A DNA stretch of 64,000 nucleotides from Faucicola sp902506215 (GCA_016888885.1 CP069437.1:496001-560000), one strand, 5' to 3'. Positions 17,462 to 27,052 are shown, counted from the first letter of the stretch. The notes: a model not told the origin generated them from the sequence alone. Numbers and translations are program-made.

Positions 17462-18493
17462 TTACTTTTTAAACCCACGATGTACCGCCACGATGCCGCC
17501 TGTTAGGTTGTGATAGTCACAATTGACAAAACCTGCGTCTTCCATCATGCCTTTTAGCGTGCGTTGGTCTGGGTGCATACGGATAGACTCTGCCAAATAC
17601 TGATAGCTTTCGCTGTCATTCGCCACCAATTTACCCATGAGTGGCAATGCGGTGAATGAATACAAATCATAGACTTTACCAAATGGCTCAAACACCGGTT
17701 TTGAAAATTCCAAAATCAGCAAGCGACCACCTTTTTTGAGCACCCGATACATCGAGCGCAGTGCCGCGTCTTTGTCGGTGACGTTGCGTAGCCCAAAGCT
17801 GATGGTCACCAAATCAAAACTTTCATCATCAAATGGTGCCAGCGTCTCAGCATTGGCTAGTACAAAATCGACGTTACTACAGCCTGCATTGAGCAGACGC
17901 TCACGACCGACCTCTAGCATCGCTTCATTGATATCGGACAATACCACATGACCTGTGCGACCCACCTCTTTACTAAAGGCTTTTGCCAAGTCACCTGTGC
18001 CCCCTGCAATATCTAATACCCGTTGACCTGCACGCACGCCCGTTAGGCTGATGGCATAGCGTTTCCACAGACGATGAATACCCAGTGACATTAAATCATT
18101 CATGATGTCGTATTTTTTGGCAACAGAGGTAAACACTTCTGCTACTTTTTGTTGTTTCTCAGCTTTTTTGACGGTTTTGTAGCCAAAATGGGTTTCTTCA
18201 TTGCCATCAGTGGCTTCGGTATGCGGATTGTAGATAGCTGATTTATCAAAACCGCTAGTTGATTGCGCTGACGACTCATTGGGGATAGCGTCATTTGGGG
18301 TAGCAGATGCAGGGCGAGTGAGCTGCTGACCTTGGGGTACAGATTCTGGCAAATCAGCTGTGCCAGTAAATTGACGGTTGATGGTGGTGTCAGCTGTCAG
18401 TGACTGTTGTACTTGGCTATTGAGCTTGTCATTGGCTTGGATGCTGTCTTTAACCAAGCTGTCTTGGATTGAATGATGGTTATTGTCGTTCAT
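17462..18493 (-). CDS. ubiE: Ubiquinone/menaquinone C-methyltransferase UbiE with long N-terminal extension
   Basis: A SAM-dependent C-methyltransferase of ubiquinone synthesis. The catalytic part starts near THFGYKTVKKAEKQQKVAEV and contains the SAM site VLDIAGGTGDLAKAF, FGLRNVTDKDAALRSMYRVL and a normal C-terminus. About 90 residues precede it, rich in Gln, Asn, Ser and Thr; E. coli UbiE is about 250 residues in total. AGGAAA lies 5 bases before ATG 18493, so the extension appears to be translated from there rather than from the upstream in-frame start at 18520. It precedes ubiJ, and the FFLEE-type gene lies upstream. Confidence 0.92.
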   Translation of the reverse strand: MNDNNHHSIQDSLVKDSIQANDKLNSQVQQSLTADTTINRQFTGTADLPESVPQGQQLTRPASATPNDAIPNESSAQSTSGFDKSAIYNPHTEATDGNEETHFGYKTVKKAEKQQKVAEVFTSVAKKYDIMNDLMSLGIHRLWKRYAISLTGVRAGQRVLDIAGGTGDLAKAFSKEVGRTGHVVLSDINEAMLEVGRERLLNAGCSNVDFVLANAETLAPFDDESFDLVTISFGLRNVTDKDAALRSMYRVLKKGGRLLILEFSKPVFEPFGKVYDLYSFTALPLMGKLVANDSESYQYLAESIRMHPDQRTLKGMMEDAGFVNCDYHNLTGGIVAVHRGFKK

Positions 18494-18579
18494 GTGGTTT
18501 CCTAGTGAGGTCATCGCCAATCAAAAATTGGCAAAGTTAAAAGCGCAAAGATACTGCAAAATTTTTTTCTATTTTATCA

Positions 18580-19278
18580 CTAAACATCAAAAGGATGTTC
18601 TTTGCCAGCATGCACATTGGTAATGATTTGCAACTCTTTTTCACAAAATGGCTCGATAAAGGCGCCAATACTTTTAATCGGTTTGATGGCAGCAAAACCT
18701 TCAGCGATAAAGTCATATAATGGCTGAAAGCCTTTTTTGTACGCTGTGCCTTTGGCAAGTGAAAATGCTTTTTGTAAGATAAATGATTTAAGATATTTAT
18801 CGGTGCGATAGCACATTTGTTTGAGGTCAGCAATCTGCTGGCGTCTTGCCGACTCTGCATTCACGGACTGATAGGCTTTAATCATGGATGGCTCATCCAC
18901 GGATAAATGATTTTCTTGTAAATACTGAGCAAGCTGTAAATCAAGCTTAATGGCGTTAATCGCTTCGATGATACCGGCTGCGCCTGTGCTCACGGCATTG
19001 GCAGGGATAAATTTTTCTAGTTTTTCAGCCTTTTGCACCATACGCTCTAGCTGTTCAGCGAGCACGTTGAATTTTTCGCCGCCATACAGTTGGTCAATTA
19101 AAAACTCTCCCATGGCTTGGTTGTTGGCGCTGGCAAATAAAGCTTGGTGGGTTTTATGAATACGACCGCGTTGCCAGGCTTGTACTTCACTCAGTTTTTG
19201 CGCTAACTGGGTATCGCTGTGGTATGGAAGGGCGCGAAATTGTTTTAAATCTTGTTCTAATTGGCTTAAGCTGCTCAT
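18580..19278 (-). CDS. Conserved FFLEE-motif-type protein
   Basis: A 232-residue soluble helical protein. It resembles a conserved protein of Acinetobacter and Moraxella described by an FFLEE motif: the equivalent region here reads MGEFLIDQLYGGEKFNVLA, after WQRGRIHKTHQALFA. No catalytic residues are evident and the function is unknown. GAGG lies 6 bases before ATG 19278, so the longer in-frame start at 19338 is less likely. It is 86 bases upstream of ubiE on the same strand and may be cotranscribed with it. Confidence 0.65.
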   Translation of the reverse strand: MSSLSQLEQDLKQFRALPYHSDTQLAQKLSEVQAWQRGRIHKTHQALFASANNQAMGEFLIDQLYGGEKFNVLAEQLERMVQKAEKLEKFIPANAVSTGAAGIIEAINAIKLDLQLAQYLQENHLSVDEPSMIKAYQSVNAESARRQQIADLKQMCYRTDKYLKSFILQKAFSLAKGTAYKKGFQPLYDFIAEGFAAIKPIKSIGAFIEPFCEKELQIITNVHAGKEHPFDV

Positions 19279-19500
19279 AGGGCCTCGATTTTTTGCAAAA
19301 TTTTTAAATTCAAAACAGAGAAACTGCAGTTTATCCATTGTATAAACCCACAGTAAAATGAAGTTTTGTGCCGCATTACCTTAATGTAAATCCAGCAAAA
19401 ATACAAATCGTAAATTGTTCAACAATAGCATAACTGCTATCTTTTAAAAAAGATGAAGCGGTCATTAGCAAAATTTCGGGTATTTCCCTAAGAAGGTCGT

Positions 19501-21207
19501 ATGCCAACGCAAAATAGCAACAGTTTAAACAATAGCTTAGATAACAACTTAAATAGCAACTTGGATAATAACAATACAGCCGCGTCTGCAGCCACCAATC
19601 ACGCTGCCAAATCTGCCAAAACCGATAACGCTCACAAAACGCCACCTGCGACGCTTGAGGCGCAATTAAGTTTTGACCTGATTACCGAGCAAACCACCCT
19701 ACGCAAGCAACGGTCTGGCAAAAACTCGCGCGGGCTACTAATCTTGGTTAATGGTATGGAAAATTCGGGCAAAGGCGAAGCGGTTAAAGCGCTAACCGAA
19801 TGGATGGACGCACGCTATATCAAGGTTCACGCCACCATGGGGCAGCATCCCAGCCACTACCAACCGATTTGGCAGCGTCACACATGGCAACTGCCTAGAA
19901 AGGGTGAGATTGCGGTGTATTTTGGCAACTGGTACGCTGACTTGATTCGTTATGTGTTTGACTGTGGCGATGATATAGATGAACAGCGCTTACAGCAAAT
20001 GATTGAAGACATTGAGGCGTTTGAACAAGATTTGGTCAATAACAACACCGATATCGTCAAATGCTGGTTTTGGGTCGATAACAAAACGCTAAAAAAACGC
20101 TTGAACGATGAAGCGCCTGACCCTGAGCAGCTTTATCATTTGGATTGGACGCGCAAAAAAGACGTGAAACGTTTCAAACGCTTTAGTAGCAAACTGATGG
20201 GGTTGCAATCAAGCTGGCATCACATAGATGGACAAGATATTGATGCCTCAAACATCCAATTTGCGAATGTTGTATTAGCAGCGCTGCAAACCATGAACCA
20301 ACTAGCTGCAGCCGATGATGCCCAAGACAACCACCAAAAAGCCGACAAATCAGCTAACCCTAAAACGGACAAAAATCCTGTTAGACCCAACCCGCTGCCT
20401 TTTAAACCCACCCCTCTGATTAATGAGTTGGTTAGCGTCGAATCCCACGTATTAGAAAAAGCAGATTATAAAAAACAACTGCATAGCAAACAACATATAC
20501 TCGCTGAACTGATTCGTGAGCGAGGTCAGCGCCATATCATCTTTGTCTTTGAAGGTATGGATGCGGCAGGCAAAGGCGGTGCGATACGCCGCATCATTGC
20601 CCCACTCGACCCGCGTGAATTTACCATCCACGCTATCTCTGCACCGACCGAAGATGAATTAAAACACGCCTATCTGTGGCGTTTTTGGACGCGCCTGCCC
20701 CATGATGAAATGGCAGATGTGGATATAGTGTATTTATCGCAAAAATTCAAACGCAATAAATGCATCGCCTTACTCAAAAAACGCCTGCATAATAGCCGAG
20801 TGACCATTTTTGACCGTAGTTGGTATGGTCGGGTACTCGTTGAGCGTATTGAAGGCTTTGCAAAAGAGGCAGACTGGCAACGTGCTTATGGCGAAATCAA
20901 TCGCTTTGAAAACGACTTGGTACAGAGCAATGCCATTGTGGTCAAGTTTTGGCTCGCTATCAGTGAGGAAGAAGAACTTAAACGCTTTAAGGCGCGTGAA
21001 GAGACGCCCAATAAACAGTTTAAAATTACCGATGATGATTGGCGTAACCGTGCCAAATGGCATGAGTACGTGCAAGCCGCTTCCGACATGATTCATTTAA
21101 CCCACCATAAAAAACGCCCGTGGTATGTGATTGCCACCGATGATAAATATACCGCAAGACTCAAAATCCTTGACGCTATTATTTCCGAACTATCTAAAAA
21201 TTTATAA
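19501..21207 (+). CDS. pap: Polyphosphate:AMP phosphotransferase (two-domain PPK2)
   Basis: A 568-residue enzyme with two tandem PPK2 domains, the arrangement of class II PPK2 enzymes such as Acinetobacter Pap, which phosphorylate AMP to ADP with polyphosphate. Domain 1 (about 75-265) has Walker A GMENSGKG (85-92). Domain 2 (about 320-560) has GMDAAGKG (352-359), WRFWTRLP and FDRSWYGRVLVERIEGF, and is likely the catalytic one. The first 50 residues are Asn/Ala/Thr-rich low complexity, and a second such linker separates the domains. GAAGG precedes ATG 19501. No ppk or ppx gene is nearby. The stop codon is echoed 22 bases downstream. Confidence 0.92.
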   Translation: MPTQNSNSLNNSLDNNLNSNLDNNNTAASAATNHAAKSAKTDNAHKTPPATLEAQLSFDLITEQTTLRKQRSGKNSRGLLILVNGMENSGKGEAVKALTEWMDARYIKVHATMGQHPSHYQPIWQRHTWQLPRKGEIAVYFGNWYADLIRYVFDCGDDIDEQRLQQMIEDIEAFEQDLVNNNTDIVKCWFWVDNKTLKKRLNDEAPDPEQLYHLDWTRKKDVKRFKRFSSKLMGLQSSWHHIDGQDIDASNIQFANVVLAALQTMNQLAAADDAQDNHQKADKSANPKTDKNPVRPNPLPFKPTPLINELVSVESHVLEKADYKKQLHSKQHILAELIRERGQRHIIFVFEGMDAAGKGGAIRRIIAPLDPREFTIHAISAPTEDELKHAYLWRFWTRLPHDEMADVDIVYLSQKFKRNKCIALLKKRLHNSRVTIFDRSWYGRVLVERIEGFAKEADWQRAYGEINRFENDLVQSNAIVVKFWLAISEEEELKRFKAREETPNKQFKITDDDWRNRAKWHEYVQAASDMIHLTHHKKRPWYVIATDDKYTARLKILDAIISELSKNL

Positions 21208-21230
21208 AGCGCTATCTAAGAATTTATAAA
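21190..21230. repeat. 22-bp-offset duplication of the pap 3' end
   Basis: CTATCTAAAAATTTATAAA (21190-21208), including the pap stop TAA, recurs as CTATCTAAGAATTTATAAA (21212-21230) with a single mismatch. Confidence 0.8.
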
Positions 21231-21408
21231 CTGTTAATAGTCTGCCTTTTTACTATTTTACTATTTTACTATATCTTAAAACTGTCTACCCAACTTGATG
21301 AAAGATAATGATTTTGGTGGACAGTTCCCCTATAATATCGTGTTTGATTTGATTATTTAGCCTGATTAGTTATCCTTAATAAATCCATCTAAACTGCAAG
21401 TGAGCAAT

Positions 21409-23277
21409 ATGGAATCTTTACGCAATTTTTTGAAAGGTTGGATGGGCAAAGCCTTGCTCGTTCTTTTTTTACTGCCTTTAGCCATCACGGGTTTTGAGTC
21501 AATTGTCCGTAGCGGAGATGACCCGAATGCTGTCGCCAAAGTTGCAGAGTTAAATATTGATAATGCTACCTTGCAAACCATGATTAACAATCGCCGCGAA
21601 ACCTTGCTTGAGCAAGTGAATGGCGATGCAAGCCTACTTAATAGCGATAAATTACGTGAGCAGATGCTGCACAATTTGATTGACCGCTATTTGATTATCA
21701 ACCAAGCCAACAAGCTTGGTTTTACAGTGTCCGATGCGACTATCACCCAAATGTTGATGGCAGAAAAAACCTTTCAAGACGCCAGCGGAAAATTTTCTAA
21801 TGAGTTGTTTGCTGACTATTTAACCCGTCGCGGCATGACCAAAGAGCAATTATTTGATTCGGTTCGTCAAGACTTGTTGGTGACTGCCTTTAGCCGCGGT
21901 ATCATTAATACAGGGATTTTTGCGCAAAGTAGTATTGATAAACTTATGTCAATGCAGTCTGAGTCGCGTCCTGTGCAAGTGCTGCGTTTGGACTGGCACA
22001 GCTTTGCGCCGCAGGTGCAAGTGACGCCGCAAGAGATTGCAAGTTATTATCAAAAAAATCAAGCGGCACTTAAATCTAGTGACATGGTGGATTTAACTTA
22101 TCTTGAACTCAATAAAAACGCCCTGCCTGTTGCTGCCCCAACAGCTCAGGAATTGCAGCAACAGTATCAAAGCTATTTGAAAAATAGCAACAACCAGACC
22201 GAATACGAATTGGCAATGATTTTGATGAATGGCGGTCAAGCACAAGCCACCTTAACCTCATTAAAAAGTAAACTTGATGCCAACCAAGCGGATTTTGCGG
22301 CGCTTGCCAAACAATACTCGCAAGATGAAGGCAGTAAAAATGATGGCGGCAACATCGGTCCGATTACCCAATCGATGTTCCCCAATGATTATGACACCAT
22401 CATGACCCAAATCAAGACCTTAAAAGTCGGTCAAGTCACCAGCCCCATCAAAACCAACTATGGCTATCATTTATTCAAATTGGTAAAAATCAATGGTCAA
22501 ACCCCACCAACCATTGAAAGCTTGTCGCCTGTGTTAACCGAACAAGTTATGGCGCAAAAGCGTGAAGCCGCCTATCAAGATTTGATTGGTAAAATCAATA
22601 ATGACGCAGTTGCTGGCGCTACTATCACCGAGCTTGCCAATCGCTATAAATTAACCGCGAAATCGATTAAAAACTACCCTAAAACCAATAACTCGTCTGC
22701 ACTCAATCAACCTGCCATTGTAGCGGCGGCATTTGATCCACTGGCGCTGCAAGAAGGCAGTGTATCAGTCGGCATAGATGTCTCTGATAAAGTGGTATGG
22801 TTACAATCGACCAATCACCGCACCAGCAAACTCATGACACAAGCCGAAGCCGAACCGGTTATCAAAGCCAAACTTATTGAAGAGAAAGCAAAAAGTTTAG
22901 CCGTGGCAGAGGCCAATGCCATCGCTGCCAAAGTCAAACAAGCCAATTCAATTGCGGCGGCGGGTGCCCCATTCCAAGATTTGGGGATTGTGACTCGTCA
23001 AGACAGCAAACTGAGCGATGACGAGCGTGGTGTGGCATTTAGTCAACCTGCTGTTAACAATCAACTAGCGGTCATGACCCGCCCTACTGTATCGGGTGCA
23101 AGCGTGATTGTTGGTGGTGTTATCAGCAATGACAACGCCCAAATCACACCGCAAGTCAAACAACAAACTGCCCAAATCGTGCGCGAAAATATCGGTCAGT
23201 CTCAGTTTGAGGATTATTTAGCATACCTAAAATCCATCACTAAAGTTACGATTAAACCGCAGACTGCTGCGCCATAA
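21409..23277 (+). CDS. ppiD: Periplasmic folding chaperone/peptidyl-prolyl isomerase PpiD
   Basis: An inner-membrane-anchored SurA/PpiD-type protein of 622 residues. A single TM helix (about 13-32, GKALLVLFLLPLAITGF) leads to a periplasmic SurA-N-like helical domain. A parvulin PPIC domain (about 230-345) with YSQDEGSKNDGGNIGPI and KTNYGYHLFKLVK follows, then an extended C-terminal region. PpiD is thought to act near SecYEG on emerging outer membrane proteins. ATG 21409 is preferred to GTG 21400. It is followed by a strong terminator shared with fdx. Confidence 0.88.
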   Translation: MESLRNFLKGWMGKALLVLFLLPLAITGFESIVRSGDDPNAVAKVAELNIDNATLQTMINNRRETLLEQVNGDASLLNSDKLREQMLHNLIDRYLIINQANKLGFTVSDATITQMLMAEKTFQDASGKFSNELFADYLTRRGMTKEQLFDSVRQDLLVTAFSRGIINTGIFAQSSIDKLMSMQSESRPVQVLRLDWHSFAPQVQVTPQEIASYYQKNQAALKSSDMVDLTYLELNKNALPVAAPTAQELQQQYQSYLKNSNNQTEYELAMILMNGGQAQATLTSLKSKLDANQADFAALAKQYSQDEGSKNDGGNIGPITQSMFPNDYDTIMTQIKTLKVGQVTSPIKTNYGYHLFKLVKINGQTPPTIESLSPVLTEQVMAQKREAAYQDLIGKINNDAVAGATITELANRYKLTAKSIKNYPKTNNSSALNQPAIVAAAFDPLALQEGSVSVGIDVSDKVVWLQSTNHRTSKLMTQAEAEPVIKAKLIEEKAKSLAVAEANAIAAKVKQANSIAAAGAPFQDLGIVTRQDSKLSDDERGVAFSQPAVNNQLAVMTRPTVSGASVIVGGVISNDNAQITPQVKQQTAQIVRENIGQSQFEDYLAYLKSITKVTIKPQTAAP

Positions 23278-23306
23278 TATGCTGTGAATAAATATGCGCT
23301 GAATGA
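23276..23306. repeat. 15-bp tandem duplication at the ppiD stop codon
   Basis: AATATGCTGTGAATA (23276-23290) is followed directly by AATATGCGCTGAATG (23291-23305). The first copy starts within the ppiD TAA (23275-23277). Confidence 0.7.
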
Positions 23307-23363
23307 GTCAGCGCCTTGCTCTAGCAATGAAATGAGTAGTTTCTAGCGATAAGTAGCGCCATC

Positions 23364-23402
23364 AAAAAAGGCTTACTAATGATGATTAGTAAGCCCTTTT
23401 TT
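23364..23402. terminator. Bidirectional terminator between ppiD and fdx
   Basis: GGCTTACTAAT (23370-23380) pairs perfectly with ATTAGTAAGCC (23385-23395) around a GATG loop, with an A-run before and a T-run after. It can end both the ppiD transcript and the isc operon. Confidence 0.9.
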
Positions 23403-23413
23403 ATCGGTGGGTA

Positions 23414-23752
23414 TTAATGATTTTCAGAGGCGTGATTGATGGTATATTTTGGAATTTCAATGGTCAAATCTTGATCGTCGATGATGACTTGGCAAGACAG
23501 TCTCGAATTTGGCTCTAGCCCCCAAGCGCGATCTAACAAATCAGCTTCGATATCGTCCATTTCCTCCAAGCTATTAAACCCTTTTCGTACGATAACATGG
23601 CAAGTAGTACAAGCTTTTGACATATCACAAGCATGCTCAATTTTCACCCCTTTTTCTAGCAAGCCACGGCATAGATTATCGCCTTCATTGAGTTCAATCT
23701 CTGCGCCAGTGGGGCAAATTTGGTGATGCGGTAATACAGTAATTTTTGGCAT
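23414..23752 (-). CDS. fdx: [2Fe-2S] ferredoxin of the ISC system
   Basis: A 112-residue adrenodoxin-type ferredoxin that supplies electrons for Fe-S cluster assembly. The cluster ligands are Cys42, Cys48 and Cys51 in CDMSKACTTC, plus Cys87 in LSCQV. The N-terminal ITVLPHHQICPTG and the acidic region after the cluster loop are typical. A strong AGGAG site precedes ATG 23752. It is the last gene of the isc operon, 39 bases after hscA and just before a terminator. No iscX follows. Confidence 0.96.
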   Translation of the reverse strand: MPKITVLPHHQICPTGAEIELNEGDNLCRGLLEKGVKIEHACDMSKACTTCHVIVRKGFNSLEEMDDIEADLLDRAWGLEPNSRLSCQVIIDDQDLTIEIPKYTINHASENH

Positions 23753-23791
23753 AACAATCTCCTCTTAATTAATAGTCTTATGTATTCAAAA

Positions 23792-25750
23792 TTAATTTGA
23801 CCAATCCGCGGTTGAAGTGCCTTTCATGGTTTCATTGACCGCTTGGTTCATGATAAGTGCAGCAAAATCATCACTATGAACTTTTAGCTGCGCGCTCGCT
23901 GTTTCTAACTGGGCTTGTTCAGCACCATCAATTGCCTGTTGAACATCAGCCATCGAGGTTTGCAGCGTATTTTTCTGCTCATCGGTTAACAAAAAGCCAA
24001 ATTCTGCAAGCGCAGATGCTAGCGCCAACAATTCTCGTTTTGCTTCTACTTGACTTTCAATTAAGCTACGCTGCAGTCGATCTTGCATGGCAAAATCAAA
24101 ACCTGCTTTAAGCAGTTTTTCCTGCTCATCTTCTGACAACCCATAAGACGGTTTGACTTGAATTTGGCTTGCTTTGCCCGTTGTCAACTCTTTAGCCCAG
24201 ACGGTTAACTGACCATTGGCATCAATTTGAAAAGTGACTTCGATACGCGCCAACCCTGCTTTCATCGCTGGAATGTCAGTCAGTTTAAACTGCCCTAATG
24301 AGCGATTGTCAGCCACCGTATCGCGTTCACCTTGTACCACATGGATAATCATACCATTTTGGTTATCTTGATAGGTTGTGAATACCTGTTTACGCGTCAC
24401 AGGAATTGGCGTGTTACGCGGAATAATCACTTCGGTAAGACCGCCCATGGTCTCAAGCCCTAAAGATAAAGGCGTGACATCAAGCAGCAACACCGTATCT
24501 TGCTGTTGTCCGATTAATTGGTCGGCATATTTGGCTGCGCCTAATGCGACGACTTCATCTGGATTGATGCGTGACAATGGCGGCTGATTAAACGTTTCTG
24601 CTACGATTTGCTGAATCAATGGCATTCGTGTCGAACCACCTACCAATACCACTTCATCAAGCTGGGACTTATCGAGCTTAGCATCACGTAGCACTTGCGC
24701 ACACACCGCTAATGTACGGTCAGTCACAGGCTGGATGATTTGACGAAGAGTGCTTTGGTTTAACACAATATCAAAAGCTTGACCATTCAGTGAAACTTCG
24801 GCCGTCACTTGGTCTGCTTTTGACAACTGCTCTTTGAGCGTGCGAGCCTGTACGTTTAGCAGTTGTTTTTGATGGTTATCAATGGTTGATGGATGCAAGC
24901 CTGTTTGTTGAATGAGCCAATTAGCGATCAAGCGGTCAATATCATCGCCACCCAGTGCGCTATTGCCGCCCGTTGCCAGCACTTCATACACGCCCTGATT
25001 GAGTTTTAACACCGATACATCAAACGTGCCGCCGCCCAAATCATAAATGAGGTGATAAGCTTCGTCTTGTCCTTGGTTCAGCCCATACGCCATCGCGGCA
25101 GCCGTCGGCTCGTTTAATAAGCGAATCACATGAATGCCTGCCAATTTAGCCGCATCTTTGGTGGCTTGGCGCTGTGCTTCATCAAAATAAGCCGGCACCG
25201 TAATCACCGCGCCCACAATACTATTGTCAGGTAACGCCAATTTTGCCCGCTCATACAAATGTTTTAACAGGATACTTGATACTTCAACAGGATTTTTGGC
25301 ACCTTGTGGGGTTTGGATACTTGGCATCACATCGACATCACCGACTAATTCATAAGGATGATTGAACTTAATATCCTTGATGCTTCGACCCATAAACCGT
25401 TTGACCGAGCGTACAGTATGGTTTGGTGCTTGTTCTGCCATTGCTTCAGCATGACTACCTACCAAAGTTTCTGGATTGCCATTGTCATCTAAGCCAAAAT
25501 ACACCACCGAGGGTAAAAGCTTTTGGCAATCGATACCTTTTACCTGATTAGCAATTTGACTGTCGTCATTGTCATTGGCGTTATTGTCACTGGATTGACA
25601 CTCACTAACTTTATCGCCAATCACTTGTGGCTCGCCTGAACGGACTACCGCTACCAGTGAGCGCGTGGTTCCTAAATCAATTCCTAAAGCAAAACGATGC
25701 GCATGGGGCTTGGCACTTTGATTGGGTTCAGCGATTTGTAATAACGACAT
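23792..25750 (-). CDS. hscA: ISC-system Hsp70 chaperone HscA
   Basis: A specialised Hsp70 of about 652 residues that helps release Fe-S clusters from IscU. The ATPase domain has ALGIDLGTTRSLVAVV, LLNEPTAAAMAYGL, LIYDLGGGTFDVSVL and VVLVGGSTRMPLIQ; the substrate domain follows DVTPLSLGLETMGG. Length is slightly above the E. coli protein. An Asn/Asp-rich insert in the first 60 residues is unusual. ATG 25750 is chosen over TTG 25762. It is separated from hscB by 176 bases carrying an 18-bp tandem duplication. Confidence 0.95.
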   Translation of the reverse strand: MSLLQIAEPNQSAKPHAHRFALGIDLGTTRSLVAVVRSGEPQVIGDKVSECQSSDNNANDNDDSQIANQVKGIDCQKLLPSVVYFGLDDNGNPETLVGSHAEAMAEQAPNHTVRSVKRFMGRSIKDIKFNHPYELVGDVDVMPSIQTPQGAKNPVEVSSILLKHLYERAKLALPDNSIVGAVITVPAYFDEAQRQATKDAAKLAGIHVIRLLNEPTAAAMAYGLNQGQDEAYHLIYDLGGGTFDVSVLKLNQGVYEVLATGGNSALGGDDIDRLIANWLIQQTGLHPSTIDNHQKQLLNVQARTLKEQLSKADQVTAEVSLNGQAFDIVLNQSTLRQIIQPVTDRTLAVCAQVLRDAKLDKSQLDEVVLVGGSTRMPLIQQIVAETFNQPPLSRINPDEVVALGAAKYADQLIGQQQDTVLLLDVTPLSLGLETMGGLTEVIIPRNTPIPVTRKQVFTTYQDNQNGMIIHVVQGERDTVADNRSLGQFKLTDIPAMKAGLARIEVTFQIDANGQLTVWAKELTTGKASQIQVKPSYGLSEDEQEKLLKAGFDFAMQDRLQRSLIESQVEAKRELLALASALAEFGFLLTDEQKNTLQTSMADVQQAIDGAEQAQLETASAQLKVHSDDFAALIMNQAVNETMKGTSTADWSN

Positions 25751-25797
25751 AAATTGGACCAATTAAAAAATAGAAAAAATAATTTGAAAATAAAACC

Positions 25798-25833
25798 AGC
25801 TTAGTTTATATCTTTAGCTTAGTTTGTATCTTT
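25798..25833. repeat. 18-bp tandem duplication between hscB and hscA
   Basis: AGCTTAGTTTATATCTTT (25798-25815) is followed directly by AGCTTAGTTTGTATCTTT (25816-25833), with one mismatch. It lies in the unusually long hscB-hscA spacer. Confidence 0.85.
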
Positions 25834-25926
25834 ATAGAAAGTCAAAACGGATGGTATTATAAATTAAAAACATGATAAACCAAATAAATTAACCAATGCT
25901 AGTAAAACTTACCCTTTAATCATGAT

Positions 25927-26559
25927 TTACACATACAAATCGTCATCATTATCAAAATTCTGCTTGGCTAATTCATCGGTGGTTTTTGCCACATCTGCTT
26001 GCAGTTTAACCAAAAACTGCAGTTTTTGAATGATATCTATCGCCTGTGTGGTTAAGGCATCATCATTAGCCTCACCTTTAACTGAATTATCAATTTTTTG
26101 ATAAACTTCGTCAAAAGCAAGTTGATAATTATCTAGCCATTCGCTAAGTTTTTTGCTAAGCAAGGTAATACTTTGGCTATCAGCATCATCTAAATCGATG
26201 CGAAATGACATGGCATCGTCTAAAAATTCCAAATCACGAATCGGCTGATTAATAGATTGTGAAATACCTTTGAGTGCCAATAAATGTGACGCGCGAGAAT
26301 CGGGATTTTTAAGCGTATTGTAGGCTTCATTAATAATCGCAGACGCTTGCTCAGGCTTTAGTGCGGATAATTTGGCGATTGATTCATGCAAAAAACCATC
26401 CGTATTAGCAGATAGCGAAAGGTTTTGCTCAGCGACAGACGCATCAAGATTGTTATCAGGATGGAACTTAGATTGAAGTTGGCGAAGGTTCTGCTGAAGC
26501 TTGGCGATATCAATTTGATATTGTTGGGGTACATTCATCAACTCAAAATAATTAACCAT
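25927..26559 (-). CDS. hscB: ISC-system J-domain co-chaperone HscB
   Basis: The J-protein partner of HscA, delivering IscU. The N-terminal J domain has YFELMNVPQQYQIDIAKL and the essential HPD motif (33-35, KFHPDN). The C-terminal helical domain contains FRIDLDDADSQS and LLVKLQADV-like segments that bind IscU. It is about 210 residues, longer than the E. coli protein (about 170), with acidic insertions around 45-60 and near the C-terminus. ATG 26559 has AGGGGAAG upstream. It follows iscA by 50 bases. Confidence 0.92.
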   Translation of the reverse strand: MVNYFELMNVPQQYQIDIAKLQQNLRQLQSKFHPDNNLDASVAEQNLSLSANTDGFLHESIAKLSALKPEQASAIINEAYNTLKNPDSRASHLLALKGISQSINQPIRDLEFLDDAMSFRIDLDDADSQSITLLSKKLSEWLDNYQLAFDEVYQKIDNSVKGEANDDALTTQAIDIIQKLQFLVKLQADVAKTTDELAKQNFDNDDDLYV

Positions 26560-26609
26560 TTTCAACTTCCCCTACCGAGCCATTACTATACTGAAAAAAA
26601 TATTACAAA

Positions 26610-26951
26610 CTAAACGGTGAAAGATTCACCACAGCCACACTCACCTTTTTGGTTAGGATTACTAAATTTAAAGCCTTCATTGAGACCTTCTTTAACGAAA
26701 TCCATTTTCAAACCATTAAGATAAACTAAGCTTTTTGGATCGACAAATATACTAACCCCATTGCTTTCAAAACGTTGGTCGTTAGGGTCTGGCTCATCGA
26801 CAAATTCCAGCACATAAGCTAAGCCAGAACAACCTGCGGTACGGATACCCACACGGATACCTTCCCCATGACCACGGTTTTGCAAAAACTCGCGTACATG
26901 TTGAGCTGCATCGTTTGATAATTCAATCACTTTACTACCCCATTTACTCAT
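26610..26951 (-). CDS. iscA: A-type iron-sulfur carrier IscA
   Basis: A 113-residue A-type carrier with the three conserved ligands Cys41 (TAGCSG), Cys105 and Cys107 (ECGCGESF). The remaining sequence (GIRVGIRTAGCSGLAYVLEF) is typical of IscA. ATG 26951 is preferred to TTG 26963. A perfect 14-bp hairpin lies between iscU and this gene and may divide the operon into two expression levels. Confidence 0.94.
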   Translation of the reverse strand: MSKWGSKVIELSNDAAQHVREFLQNRGHGEGIRVGIRTAGCSGLAYVLEFVDEPDPNDQRFESNGVSIFVDPKSLVYLNGLKMDFVKEGLNEGFKFSNPNQKGECGCGESFTV

Positions 26952-27001
26952 GTCAATCTGCAATTATTTCAATCTTTAGGCCAGTCACTTTGAGCGACTC
27001 A

Positions 27002-27036
27002 CACAGTCTTATTGAGGATGAATCAATAAGACTGTG
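27002..27036 (-). promoter_or_regulatory. Perfect intercistronic hairpin between iscU and iscA
   Basis: CACAGTCTTATTGA (27002-27015) pairs perfectly with TCAATAAGACTGTG (27023-27036) around a 7-base loop. No U-run follows in the isc direction, so RNA processing, 3'-end protection of the iscRSU message or partial attenuation is more likely than full termination. Confidence 0.75.
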
Positions 27037-27052
27037 ACAATCGTGCATTCAA

